Part shown: one piece after another, positions 1 through 11,030 of the stretch | Layout: each line of letters starts with the position of its first letter | How positions within the stretch are numbered: position 1 is the stretch's first letter | NCBI GenBank assembly: GCA_013396525.1 | Contig: VWYX01000671.1 | Span: 124,001 to 188,000, forward strand | Source of the DNA: Chaetorhynchus papuensis | Lineage: Eukaryota > Chordata > Aves > Passeriformes > Rhipiduridae | DNA: 64,000 nt | Direction of reading: 5' to 3' | The notes under the pieces: generated by a model | Databases searched by the model: none | Told to the model about the DNA's origin: nothing | Seen by the model: the letters and a program-made list of their open reading frames with translations, nothing else | Translations under genes and position numbers: made by a program

Positions 1-1964
1 TCCTTGAAGCAAATTTTGTCCAGTACTAGATAATAATAATAATGTAAAAAATTAAGAAGTAGTTCCATGTGATTCCTTTGATTTTTGCAGTGCAACTCTG
101 AGGCTGCCTTCTTGTAAGTACCTATGCCCGAAGTCTGCATTATTTTCATGAGATAGCTTTCCCAAATCTCTTCTCAAAAGTAAGAGATCAAAAAATCATC
201 TTTCCCAAAAAGTCATCTTTCTTCCTGCTGTGTCAGCTGTAACCCTGGCATGAAAAATGGAGATGTTAGTAAAACAGACTACCCTTCTGTGAATGTAGTA
301 ATAGATTTGATTAATTAAGACAAAAATATTACAAAGCCTACCAATATTGTTTTCATTTTATTTAATAGCTTCGCCTAAATGGTCTTGCTTTGATTTCTCT
401 CCTCCTTCTCCAATGGACCAGCACAGTTTCTACCAGCAAGCTGGTTTTCTGTGTTTTCTGCAAATGATTGGTTATAGCAATTAGGTTTCTTGGCAGACAG
501 CCCTGGAAGTCAGGTTGCTTTCAAGAGACTTAATTCCATTGCCTTGTACTCTACCACACATAATGTGACCTGTATTAATTAGTATTGCTAGGAACACAGT
601 TGGGGAATTAAGGATGCAGCCAGGTGTTGTGGGACCATGAGGTTCCCCAAAGATCCAGAGGTTTGTAGCATGAATGTCTTGACAGAAGCAGGTAAAAACA
701 TCAGAAGTTCCTACACCACCCCTGTATTTTAAACAGCCGGTGCTGTGCAGTAAATAATGGGGTGGTGCTGTTGGAAAAGACATTTCAGAGAGGGAGTGAG
801 TGACATTAGGTGGAATTGCAGGAATGGGCTGGCTCTTGACCAGGATCTTCAATGGCAGACAGCAGGAGCTGGAGAAGAGGGAGCCCAAAGTCCACATTCT
901 TTTGAGGTCTTTTCCCAACAGCATAAATTTCCATTCAATACAGTGGACTCTGAAAGCTGTAGCTCAGCCTCATCTATGACATTTATGATTTATAGCTCTG
1001 AATCAAGTATTCTCTGGGTATATCTTTTAAGGACTACTAAAGTTAAGTCAAAGACAAGAGTTGAATTAAGAGGTGTTTTTATCGAGCTTTGGAAGAAAAA
1101 GAAACACCCTCACTACCCAACTGAATCTAAAGAAAATAATTTTGTTGGCCTCAGTGGATGAGAATTCTCCATTCTCAAATTTATTTTACAGTTTTTCACA
1201 TATGAAACAATGATTTTAGGCAATGAGAGGTATTTTCAAAAGAAGTTAGTTACAGCATAGAATCACTGCAGAATTCTGGAAAGGGTTCTGTTGAAGTAGT
1301 TCCTTCAGTAGATGTGAACTTGCAAGATGTTTTAATTAGGCTTTGTACCAGACTGGTTCTTCAGTGGCTTCCCTCCTTATAAGAGTCTTATGTAGGAGTT
1401 TTCCTGCACAAGTTGCCTGAAACAGGTCACAGTCCAACACCAACTTTTCAGTTTAGTTAAGACAAATACAGTCCCAAAAAGTATGTTGTCATTTCCCATC
1501 TACAGCTCTGTATAAACAGAGCATTTAAAGGGAAATGCAAATATTCTTTCTTCTGCACTTCTGTGAACACCTGAGAGATATATAATAGCAAAGTGCAGGG
1601 TTTTTTTCCAAAGGATTTCTTGAAATCAGTTTAAACTTCTCTAAAGATTCTAGCAGGAGACAGCTGAAAAGAAATGAAGAAGAGTTGTGCCAAGAAAATT
1701 ACGTTACTGTCATTGTTAATTTCTTTAAATATCTGTGAAAAGAAGAAGTCTACTCTCTGTTAAAATTTCCCACTGGCCTACAACCAAGTGGTGAATATTA
1801 TATTTTACAGACTCTGACATGAAGATTCTGTTTAAACATTTATCTTTTGAACAGCTATGTTTACAGCTAAAACCTTCCTTCAACTTAAACGATATATAAT
1901 GTGATATATTCCTCTTCTGAAGTTGTCTCAGGTGAAAACACATTAGCTGCTCAGGTTTTATGAA
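1..1964. other. Non-coding-looking DNA, no gene seen
   Basis: AT-rich sequence with a short (TAA)n run at 31-43. Around 1256-1303 there is a stretch that might be a very decayed antisense CR1 end (an 'atagaatcac' start, then a GGAAAGGG-like core), but the match is too weak to annotate. The open frames here, including a 134-codon one at 757-1161, have no recognisable domain. Confidence 0.6.
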
Positions 1965-2086
1965 GTTCTTCAGATTATTTGCTCAAATAGAGGTCATTTC
2001 TTTAGAGTTCAAGGTGAAAACGTGTGTTCTTCAGATTATTTGCTCAAATAGAGGTCATTTCTTTAGAGTTCAAGGTGAAAACGTGT
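1965..2086. repeat. Perfect 61-bp tandem duplication (2 copies)
   Basis: The unit at 1965-2025 is repeated at 2026-2086. I compared the two by eye and found no difference. Each copy runs from GTTCTTCAG to AAAACGTGT. Because 61 is not a multiple of three, any frame read through it shifts between copies. No difference between copies suggests a recent duplication or an assembly artefact. Confidence 0.9.
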
Positions 2087-2790
2087 GTAGTGGACCACAT
2101 TCACCCTTGCTTGTGAATTTGGAGAAGCCATTTGGACTTTACCATGGGGCACCATTCCATATTGACAGTATTGTGTAAAAATTTCACTGCTGGGTTTTGA
2201 ATGAACAGAAGAAATTGAGGCAGGAAATTGTTGGTGAAAACACTTGGCTGTGCTTCTGGCTCAGAGAGAATTAAGTCAATAGATTGGTTTTCTGGTTTTC
2301 TTCTCTTTAATATTTGTATTTTCCAAACTACAAAATATTTGTGAGTACCAAGAAAGAGTTTTGCCAAATAAAAGGAGTCCTGTCCCTTCTGTGCCATGTA
2401 AAGGAAGCATTGAAAAGTGTCTATGTCATATAAAGGAGCCTTTAAATTTATTGTGTCAATGATTGTGGTTTGGGGAACATGCTGAAGCAGACATAAATTT
2501 TGGTGGAGAGTCAGTTGGGCCTCATAAAGATGCCACTGGGAAGCCTGCAACTCTTGAGTATTAAACTTGTTAGTGTTACAATATCAGGGGAAGATATAAA
2601 TCTGCTTTAGGTGCTGCATCTACTCCGTGTGCACACACATTTGCCACTGGATGTTGTGGTTACAGTGCCAGCCACAATGAAATCTAGAAAGATTAAGCAG
2701 GACAATATTTGTTTTAAAAGGAGTGTTCTCAGCACCAAGTTCAGAAGAAGGGATGCAGTACAACCCTGTGAGTCCTGGGAGGCCTGGCAG
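2087..2790. other. No gene seen
   Basis: Ordinary AT-rich sequence between two tandem repeats. Open frames on both strands are short and have no recognisable motif. Confidence 0.6.
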
Positions 2791-2865
2791 GATGGGACAT
2801 GCGCAGGGTGCAGGATGGGACATGCGCAGGGTGCAGGATGGGACATGCACAGGGTGCAGGATGGG
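2791..2865. repeat. 23-bp minisatellite, about 3.3 copies
   Basis: Units start at 2791, 2814, 2837 and (partial) 2860, each beginning GATGGG. Units 1 and 2 carry CATGCGCA. Unit 3 has CATGCACA, the change expected from decay of a methylated CpG. The unit contains TGCGCA, a half-site of the NRF1 type, but so short a match has little weight. Overlapping frames on both strands are by-products of the repeat. Confidence 0.9.
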
Positions 2866-5578
2866 TGGCAGCACGGACAGGGATGATTTGTGCTGTGGCT
2901 GATGTGGTGGAGGATGGTTTAGGAGGACAGACCCAAGCCCTTTACATTTCCAGGCCTCAGTCTTCAAGCAGCCTTTGCCAGCAACAATTCCAGATCCTCG
3001 GGAGCAGCTGGAGGACTGTATTTAATGTCTTTACCTGGAACAATGAAATTAAAATGCCTTTTCTGATTAGGCTTTAAATACTTGCTTTTGCATGCAAAGG
3101 CGCTTTTCCCAACTGAGAATGTTTAAGGTCAAATACCTGCAAGATTTTTTTTCTTTCATTATAGTGAATCATCCTGTTGAAACTGCTGGGTGAGTTGGAA
3201 TATCAACATGTACCAATGAACTGCCCTGGAATGCAAGGCCTTACTTTGCTCCAGGTTTTTCATCTCCACTGCTAGGGAAACAAATTGATTGATAACAATT
3301 AGTCTTATTAATAGCACAACTGCTTGCCTTACCCTGAATGGGTTCTGCAGGCTTTGACTGATTGAATTTGTGTCTTTCTAGGTTAATCAAATATTTCAAA
3401 GAAAGGTGATGGTGAATAGTAAATTCTTTGAGTCTATCAGTATTCCGCACAGCTGTTTCTAGGTATGCAAATTCACTTGAGCTGATGTGCATGTATTACA
3501 TGAGATATTTATTGCCCAAGTAAGTTTTTATTTTTTGTAAATGCAGTCTTCCTGCAATTAATAAAGCTCTTAGTAGATGCTTTTGCAGGAAGCAATGTCC
3601 TTCACAGAGATACCAAAGTCATTTCATAAAGGAAATTTAGCACTTGAGGGAGATACGGAAGAAAACCCCCAGCCAAATGCTTGTGATTGCACTAAGTAAT
3701 TCTTTTTGTGTATTTTTAATTTAGGTATTTCTGAATTTCTACTTAGTAACTATAAAGGTACTTCTAACTTCTAAAGGTACTATACGTTTTTTTCTGATCT
3801 TGAAAATGCTATTTCACAATATGTCTTTAAATCGCAGAAGAATGTCAAAGTATATTTCAAAATAAACAGTTTATTCAATAACTTCTGAGATAAAAAATTA
3901 CATTTCCTAGATAAGAATATGTGAAAGTGTTCCCTTGCTGACATCTCAGAAGTATGACATTTTAAGGATTATAAGGGTGGAATCTAAGTAAAGTCACTTT
4001 TGATTAGAGGTACATTTGCTGTGGTGGTGTGTTTTGTAGAGGAAAAGCTGCACCTATTTAGCTCAGCCCAGAGTTTAGAAGACAGAATTCCACATGACTA
4101 ATAAATTGTGAAATTTTGAGGAAACGCTCCTTAATTCCAAGTGGCATTTCTGCTTTTGATGGTCAGCTTTCTAAAATGCAGTGGTACATGTAATGATGCT
4201 CAGATTCTCTTTTCCATCCCAGCTGTTTTGGCCAGGGCAGAGCTGTAACCTGAAAAACTCGATTGTCCTGCCTTGTCCCCACTCCAGGGCTGGATGTGGG
4301 ATTGGTGAGGATATTTGGATCCCTTGTTTATATTCTGAGTTGAGGACCAGCAGATGGGTCCCTCTTTGTATTAGAGGGAAAAGTTCCAGCCAGACAAGTG
4401 AGAGGAGAGCTGAGGGTTCTCTTCCCATTTATCAGGGATTGCACTGAAATTACATTTTTTACTTTTAATAAGTAAAAGTTAAGTAAGAAAATAATTTTAT
4501 TAATCTCATTCCACTTGCTTTGTTTTAACAAGCAATAAAAATTATAAATAATTAAAGAGACAAATAAGCCATGTGCTGGTGGGTTATTAATGCAGGCCCA
4601 GGGCACATTGTAAGTCATGATCTTGAAGGCAAATTGACTTTAATCAAGGTGCCCGCATTAATTACTTAGTCATTCTAAGCCCTTTTCCTTGCTATGAAAG
4701 TATCAAATTTTTTTGTTGAATTTTGCTTTGCATGAGCAAACTCTTATATTTTGGGGACCAGAAAAAAAAACCCTAGAAATTCTGCAGTGTAGATTTTCAA
4801 TTAATTAAATGTACTGAGGTTGAGGCTGTTAAAATCCCTGCCACAGCACATGGCTTTTCAGCCTCAGTGCACAGAATTTCAGGTTTTTGGGGTGCCACGT
4901 CCATTTGGAGTGTTTTCATGTCCATTCCACGATGGGTGGAGTGTGGTAGAGGATTTCTGCCTGAACCTGTATAAGCCAAGCAGAGAGGAGCCACATCATC
5001 TTTAAATTTATACCTGAAGGCTTCATATTAATCTCTTTATTGCTGCTTCTCAGTCTTGGTCCTCCCTGAAGGCTCCAGAGCAGCTGAAATGGAGCCTTAG
5101 AGGGTCAGTGGAAGTTTCGTGTAAAACACAAACCTCATTTAGTCTCAGTGTTGAAAATTTTAAATTGCAAAGGCCTTGGTTTGTCATTGCACTGGGCCCT
5201 GAATTCCCTCCAGACTCTGTTAAACCAAAACACTCCCTTAGCCCCAGGCAAATCTGCTCCTTCAAGCCCTGCATGAAGACACATAATTTGATTTTTATAT
5301 GTTTGAGATAGCAATAAAGCATCATCTCTGACCAGCTGGGCCCTCACCAGTACCTGTGACTGGGCACAAGTGAGGTGGGTGTGTAACAAACATGTGGCTC
5401 CTGTGGAACATTATTCTTCCTTGCTGTGGGATGTGAAGCTTCCTGTTCATTTTGATAGCTTGGATAGAGGTCTTTGAAAAATGAGATTTGCAGTGTATTG
5501 ATTTCATATTTTTTTAACCACAGAATATTTTGTTTATAGTGCAGGCCAATGGCCATTGCTTTTCCTGAGATACCTTCA
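2866..5578. other. No gene seen
   Basis: AT-rich DNA. Small structures noticed: a TTTGCATGCAAA palindrome at 3087-3098, an AATAAA at about 3560, and an imperfect TAAAAGT hairpin near 4460. The stretch 4600-4690 is homeodomain-site-like (several ATTA/TAAT cores) and could be a conserved non-coding element, but that needs an alignment. Confidence 0.55.
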
Positions 5579-5606
5579 TATATATATATATATGTATGTA
5601 TGTATG
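5579..5606. repeat. (TA)n(TGTA)n microsatellite
   Basis: A run of TA dinucleotides passes into three TGTA units. Simple sequence, likely polymorphic in length. Confidence 0.9.
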
Positions 5607-8107
5607 CATCTGAGTGATGTAGCACAGATATTAATCTTCCTTGTAATCTCCCAGGTCACTGCTCTGATCCACTTGAAGAGCATGACAGGGAACTAGACAG
5701 ATTAGCTTTCAGTGTGGCAGCCTGATACAGCCTTAATTTATTTGAAAAGAGAAGAACAGAAACATATGAAACGACTTCTAACTCATTAAAACAACTCCCA
5801 GAGCAGCAACCCGGCTAGAAATAGTGGCTCCAGCTTTTAAAGGAGAAGCTGGCACATTTTCCACATTTCCTCTGGTCACCAAACTGTGCTGTCATTGTGG
5901 CTTGAAGGCACCAGTGATGCCATTGGTGTTTCTCTTCTCCATGCAGTGTTGGCAATGGATGGTTTATATCCAAAAAAATGCTGTTGCTTTGCTTCTTTTT
6001 TTTTCTTTTTCTTGTAAAACTGTCCCATTGCTCATGAATCTCACAGGCAGATTTTTTTCTTTTTTAAGTCTGTTTAATTACATTTGAGAAACTCAAGGGA
6101 AGCAAAAGGGAATGACTTTCAGGAAAGCATGTTTAGGTGGGCTCAGTATTCACAACTGAGGTCTAAGCACCTGCAGAGAAACATCTGGCCACTTTATTAA
6201 GGTGCTTAACCAAGAATTTAGCTCTTTTGAACACCTAGCCCTAAATTCACATAACATGCTAGCCTTCATAATTTTGTTTTAACTCACAGGGAAATTTTGT
6301 GAGACTTTCCTTTTCCTCCTTTCTCTCTCATAGCTGTCCTCAGCATTCAGAGGCAGTGGAGCTGACCAAGTTTTATTGTACGTAAGACTAAGTGGAGAGA
6401 TATTGGCACTAAGGGAATGTTACCTGTCTGAAACAGGTACCTATTACTGCTGTCAGGAGCTTGGAATAAGCAGGGCCTGGAGTTTAGCTAAAGAGTCTCT
6501 TACAGAAAGGTTAAACAGCGAAGCATTTAGAGCTGTAACTAAAACAAGAATAAACTTCCTTCTGTCCTGTGAAGTCACTCACGGAGTTGTGCTGCAGTAC
6601 AGAGGAGCACCTTTCCTTCCTCTGTGCAAGCAATAGGATTGCTTCACTTTAGCTAGCACCAGAAAGAATTTGGGAAGAGCAGAAACCATAGAATACTCTT
6701 TAAGTTAAAATGGGTGTCTAGTTCAAAATTAGTAGGAGTCAGGATCTTACCAGCTGCATCTGAGGGCAGATCAAAGATAGTGCAGAGGAGAAAAATAATT
6801 TATATGTCACAAAGACAGACTGAAACTCAGTGAAGCAGCTCAGAGAGAACTAGAGCAGTGGATAATTATCCTGGAGCAAAGATATAAATGTAGGAATGAT
6901 GAGAAAAGTTTCCATGGACTGTGATACCAATAAAAAATTAAGGTATTTAAGCAATATGTGCTGACAGGCAGTGCATATCCAGAGAAATAGAGCATGCCTC
7001 AGGTAATGCTGTAAAGTGTCTTGACAGCAGGTTCACATTTAGATTCCTCCAAGTCTTACACATTTATCTATCAATCTCGAGTGATTTTAATCACCCAAAA
7101 AAGCACTGCCCAGAGTATCCTGCAAAGGAGCTTGAGACAAGTGATTAGAACAGAGAATCTGCCACTCTGCCTCCTGTGTTCTGCTTCTGTTGCCAGCTTA
7201 AAATATACTATACCTCTATACATAAAAAAAATTGATTTCCTGGGGTGCACCTGTTAGACTATTCCAACCAGTCAGGAGAAAAGGCCAGTAGAATTTTGTT
7301 TCAGACTCTGCGTAAGAGCAGAAAGTATGTCATGGTTTCCATAGGCCAAGAATGTATTTGAATGTTAGAGCTGCACCACAGTTTCCTAGTGCAGAGTCAA
7401 GGAGGAGAAAAGGAGATATTATTTTGGGAGTATCAGGTTAAGCAAAATCAGATTCTTTATGAGAAAGTGTTTTGAAGATACATTTATCCAAGAGAAAGAA
7501 CATGGAAGACCATCTAGACAAAAAGCAGAAGTGTGTTTAGAATCTAAGTTTCTTCTGCAGAAAGGAGTTAACTCAGCCTGTGCCTGATCCATGGCACTGG
7601 TTGCTCCACCAGCAGCACTGACACACACAGACTAACCAGAGGGTGTCCAGCTCTCATTACAATTCCTTAGGAATAGGAACCTGCTTGGGCTCTGAGCTTT
7701 CTTTGAAGGCCTATAAACCAAATTTTTTCCCCCCACATCCTGCAATCTTACCCTGTGCTTCTGCTTCCAGACATCTCACAAGTAGCCACAATGCAAATTG
7801 AAAAGCCTCCTCTCAGTGCTGTGCTGGTTTAATTGCTAAATGAAGACAAGCACCTGACAAAACTGTTAGCACCATGACTCGTACCAGATGCAGAGATACT
7901 TATTCATTCAGAAGAGGCAAGATTTGTAATTAGCTGTGGGTTTGACTGTGTGGGCTGTTCAAGCAAGTGTCTGTCTGAGAATGGCTCTGCATAAAAATCA
8001 AACTCTGCTCTTAACTGCTGAAAATGCAGCCCAGTGAAGTTACCCAGGCTTCTGATGGCTATTCTGTCAGCTGGGCCTGAGTGTTGCTTGACTCCTCTTC
8101 TTTGGCT
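5607..8107. other. No gene seen
   Basis: Contains a pyrimidine tract near 5989-6014 and several short open frames without recognisable motifs. No mobile element was recognised. Confidence 0.55.
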
Positions 8108-8239
8108 GATTTGGGGTAAATGTTGGTCCACGTGCGCAAAGAGGGTTCTTTGATTTGGGGTAAAGATTGGTCCGTGTGGGCAAAGAAGGATCTTTGATTT
8201 GGGGTAAAGATTGGTCCATGTGGGCAAAGAGGGTTCTTT
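8108..8239. repeat. 44-bp tandem repeat, 3 copies
   Basis: Units begin GATTTGGGGT at 8108, 8152 and 8196, an exact 44-bp period. They differ by a few substitutions, for example CACGTGCGC, CGTGTGGGC and CATGTGGGC in the same place. On the minus strand all three frames stay open across the array, which is why several overlapping antisense frames exist here, the longest a 211-codon ATG frame at 8539-7904. There are no spacers, so this is not a CRISPR array. Confidence 0.9.
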
Positions 8240-10854
8240 GGTATGTACAGCCAGCGGATCTGGACATGTGTAAAAATAATTTTTGCACATGGATGGTTGC
8301 AAATCATACACCAAACCACAGTCAGGACCCCGCACTTTGAACCTGATACGGGTGTTAAACAGAGTGATGCTTAAACCAGTATTTAGGGAGATATTAGGCA
8401 AAGCATAAAGGGTGGGGTTTAGCTGAATATTAATTTGCAGTCTTTGCATGCAAAGTGCAATATTCTGGGAAAATCTTGCATGATTTCCTGAGTTTGATCT
8501 TTTCCATGCAACAGCATTCAAAAGACAGCAATGAATCATGTTTTTGTAACTTTGACTTTAGCAGGGGAAAATGTTAAATCTGCTTTAAAAGAAAAAAACC
8601 CGCAACACATGGCTCCCTTAGAGTTCCCTCCACTTTACTGGAGTTGTCATAGCCTGGTGAATACTTAATAGACAAAGTGGTAAGTGAATTGGATAGATAG
8701 ACATCCTCTTACTGACATCCAACAAAGTTTTAAAAACCCTCCCTACCTTAGATGGTAATAAAACCATCAATGGAGATACACAGGCACTGCAAAATGTATC
8801 TAAAAGGGGGCAGACTGGACTACCTCACTTTTCTGAGTTTCTAAGGAATCCGCATCCTCATATGCATATTTTACAGCTGTTTTGACAGCCAGTGCATAAA
8901 CATACAGAATAAATACAGCTATCAGCTAAAGAGTATCTCTAGACATTGTCATTTTCATTTAAGCTTGCTGATGATATACAAAATAATCAAAGAAATATAT
9001 TTAGTGCAAGTAATGCTTGTTGCTATGGTATATTAGAAGATTAAAAGCATAAATTCCCTCATGAGGGGAAAAGACTGTAATATGCAAATACTTCAGACAA
9101 GTGGGAAAAGCTGTCACTCTTTGCCAGTGAAAACGCTTCACCAGAAAGGTGTTGTCTTCAGATGCCTGATTGCACATACAGAGGGAACTCCAGGGGCTTG
9201 TGTCGTCTCTAGGACTCAGTCCTAGATGGTTTATGCTCATTGTCACCTTCCAAATGTTACTGCAAGGCTTCATTTTATGAATTATTTCTTGTTTTATCAA
9301 GAATGCTCAGAAATTTGTACTTGTATTGCTAACTCGCTACTAATGAACCAGTCCACACTACTACAGAAGATTCTGATACTTCCAATTTATATCTCAGGTA
9401 TAAACAATGACTCCCTAAAAATGTATGAATTTATTTAATGCTGAAAGGATTTTCTGTGAAGTTGGGACTTTGAGGAGCACAGTCATGGCAGCAAAGGGCA
9501 GAGCAGAAAACAGCTAGGATGTATATATGTATTTCTCATCTTTTTGATCGTAAGAAAGCAAACTGCTTGAGAAGGCTTCCATAACAAAGTAAAAAAAGGT
9601 GCATGGGATCCAAAGATCCCACATTTGTTCTGACCAAATAGAGTTGTTTTAAATGTTGGCACATAACAGCATGAATTAGTGTGTAACAGCCAGGAGATCC
9701 GGGGGTATTGTTCTGTCTCCAAAACATTATTAAGATTACTTTATTATAAGAAGTCCAACTATGTTTTCCCACTTACAACAAATGTATATTCACACTATGC
9801 TCTAAATAGTTGAGAAATTCCATAGAAATTCTACTGAATAATTTGTTAATGCCCTACCAGCTTATTCTATAACATTTTCCCCAACAATGCAAAGACAACA
9901 TGGATTAAGTCTCCATATGAGCAAATGCACCTGTATAGGAGAGGGGGAAAATCTAGAGCTGCTTGGATGCCACTAAGAACGTAAATCAAGCTTTCATGAA
10001 TAATTTAAGATGACAAATCACCCTGACTTTTAGCTGGCTGTGGGCACACAGAGACATTCCTCTGCATTACAGGAGGTGCAGGCTGTTACTTGTTCTGTGG
10101 AGATTTTCCTTTGTGTGTCCTTTCCTGTGGTTTGTCTTATTCCTCCTTGAGGGAAGCTGCTCTTCCCCATTTCCATGTGCTGATGGGGATAGGAATAGTC
10201 TGAAGCAGGGGTACAGAGCAGGTCAAAGGTTCCTATGATCTTGTGCACCTGGGACAACTCTTAAAAAGGAGTGTGAGCTCAGAAAGCAGTTGCTTTTAAA
10301 AGTCATCTCTACCCTGAATGGAAAAGATTTTAATTTCCATCTTTTTAATGCTTATTCCTCTGCTATTTATAAGAACTTGTTTTGCAATCCCAGTATTTTA
10401 TTAGCCATAATTACTCCAAAATGAGCATCATTGCCCTTTACGTGGGCTATATAATACACACGACAGAACATTCTGAGCTACTTTTGCAGTGAGGCTGCAC
10501 CAGGGGTGAAGCTGATGTGGTGTATGGAAATTGGAGATCACACAACTGGGATTTTGTTCCCCTTGGCCTTATTCCCAGCATAATAGCCTGGATTTTCAGT
10601 ATATCCACTAATATTATCTACCAGACACAACATGATGAATAAGAGATCCAGTGTTGTTTTTTAAATTGCCATATAGTATTCATTAATCATTTAAAGAAAA
10701 AATTGTGATCTTCCTGTTTAATTTTGGTAGAGGATCATGTAGTTGTAGCTTACTTTTATATTTCAGAGTATTTCATGTTCTATACTCTTATAAAGCACTT
10801 AAGCTCAGTGCTTATGATGAAAATACCTGTATATGAGACATATACTTTTTTATC
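8240..10854. other. No gene seen
   Basis: Includes a perfect 14-bp palindrome CTTTGCATGCAAAG at 8442-8455 and a 12-bp palindrome CCCTCATGAGGG at 9056-9067. No mobile element was recognised and no exon stands out. Confidence 0.55.
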
Positions 10855-11030
10855 ATAGAGGTCTTCAGGTGAGAAAAGACCCTTAATATCAAGTCAAACT
10901 ATCTACCCAGCACTGCCAGATCCACCACCAAACCATGCCCTTAAACCCCACATCTACACATCTTTTAAGTAACTCCAGGGTTGGTGACTACACAAAGCTT
11001 TTTAAAGCCAAAGAACATTTCTTGCCCATA
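10855..11030 (-). mobile_element. CR1 LINE 3'-end fragment, antisense
   Basis: The plus strand reads as the reverse complement of a CR1 3' end. In order it has a diverged GTTTGG/GGGACC-type start, then CCCAGCACTGCCAGATCCACC, then AAACCATGCCC, then CACATCTACACATCTTTTAA, then TCCAGGGTTGGTGAC, then a decayed AAAGAACATTTCTT. This order matches what I know of older avian CR1 subfamilies. CR1 is the main non-LTR retrotransposon of birds. Copies are usually 5'-truncated and have no target duplication, as here. The element is too short and diverged to encode anything. Confidence 0.8.

Noticed and set aside
1256..1303. Possible antisense CR1 3' end
   Set aside because: Only scattered similarity to the CR1 end (atagaatcac, GGAAAGGG, TAGTTCC) and no continuation beyond it. 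Too weak to call by eye.
8108..8239. Regularly spaced repeats, considered as a CRISPR array
   Set aside because: Units are directly adjacent with no spacers, and the host is a vertebrate.
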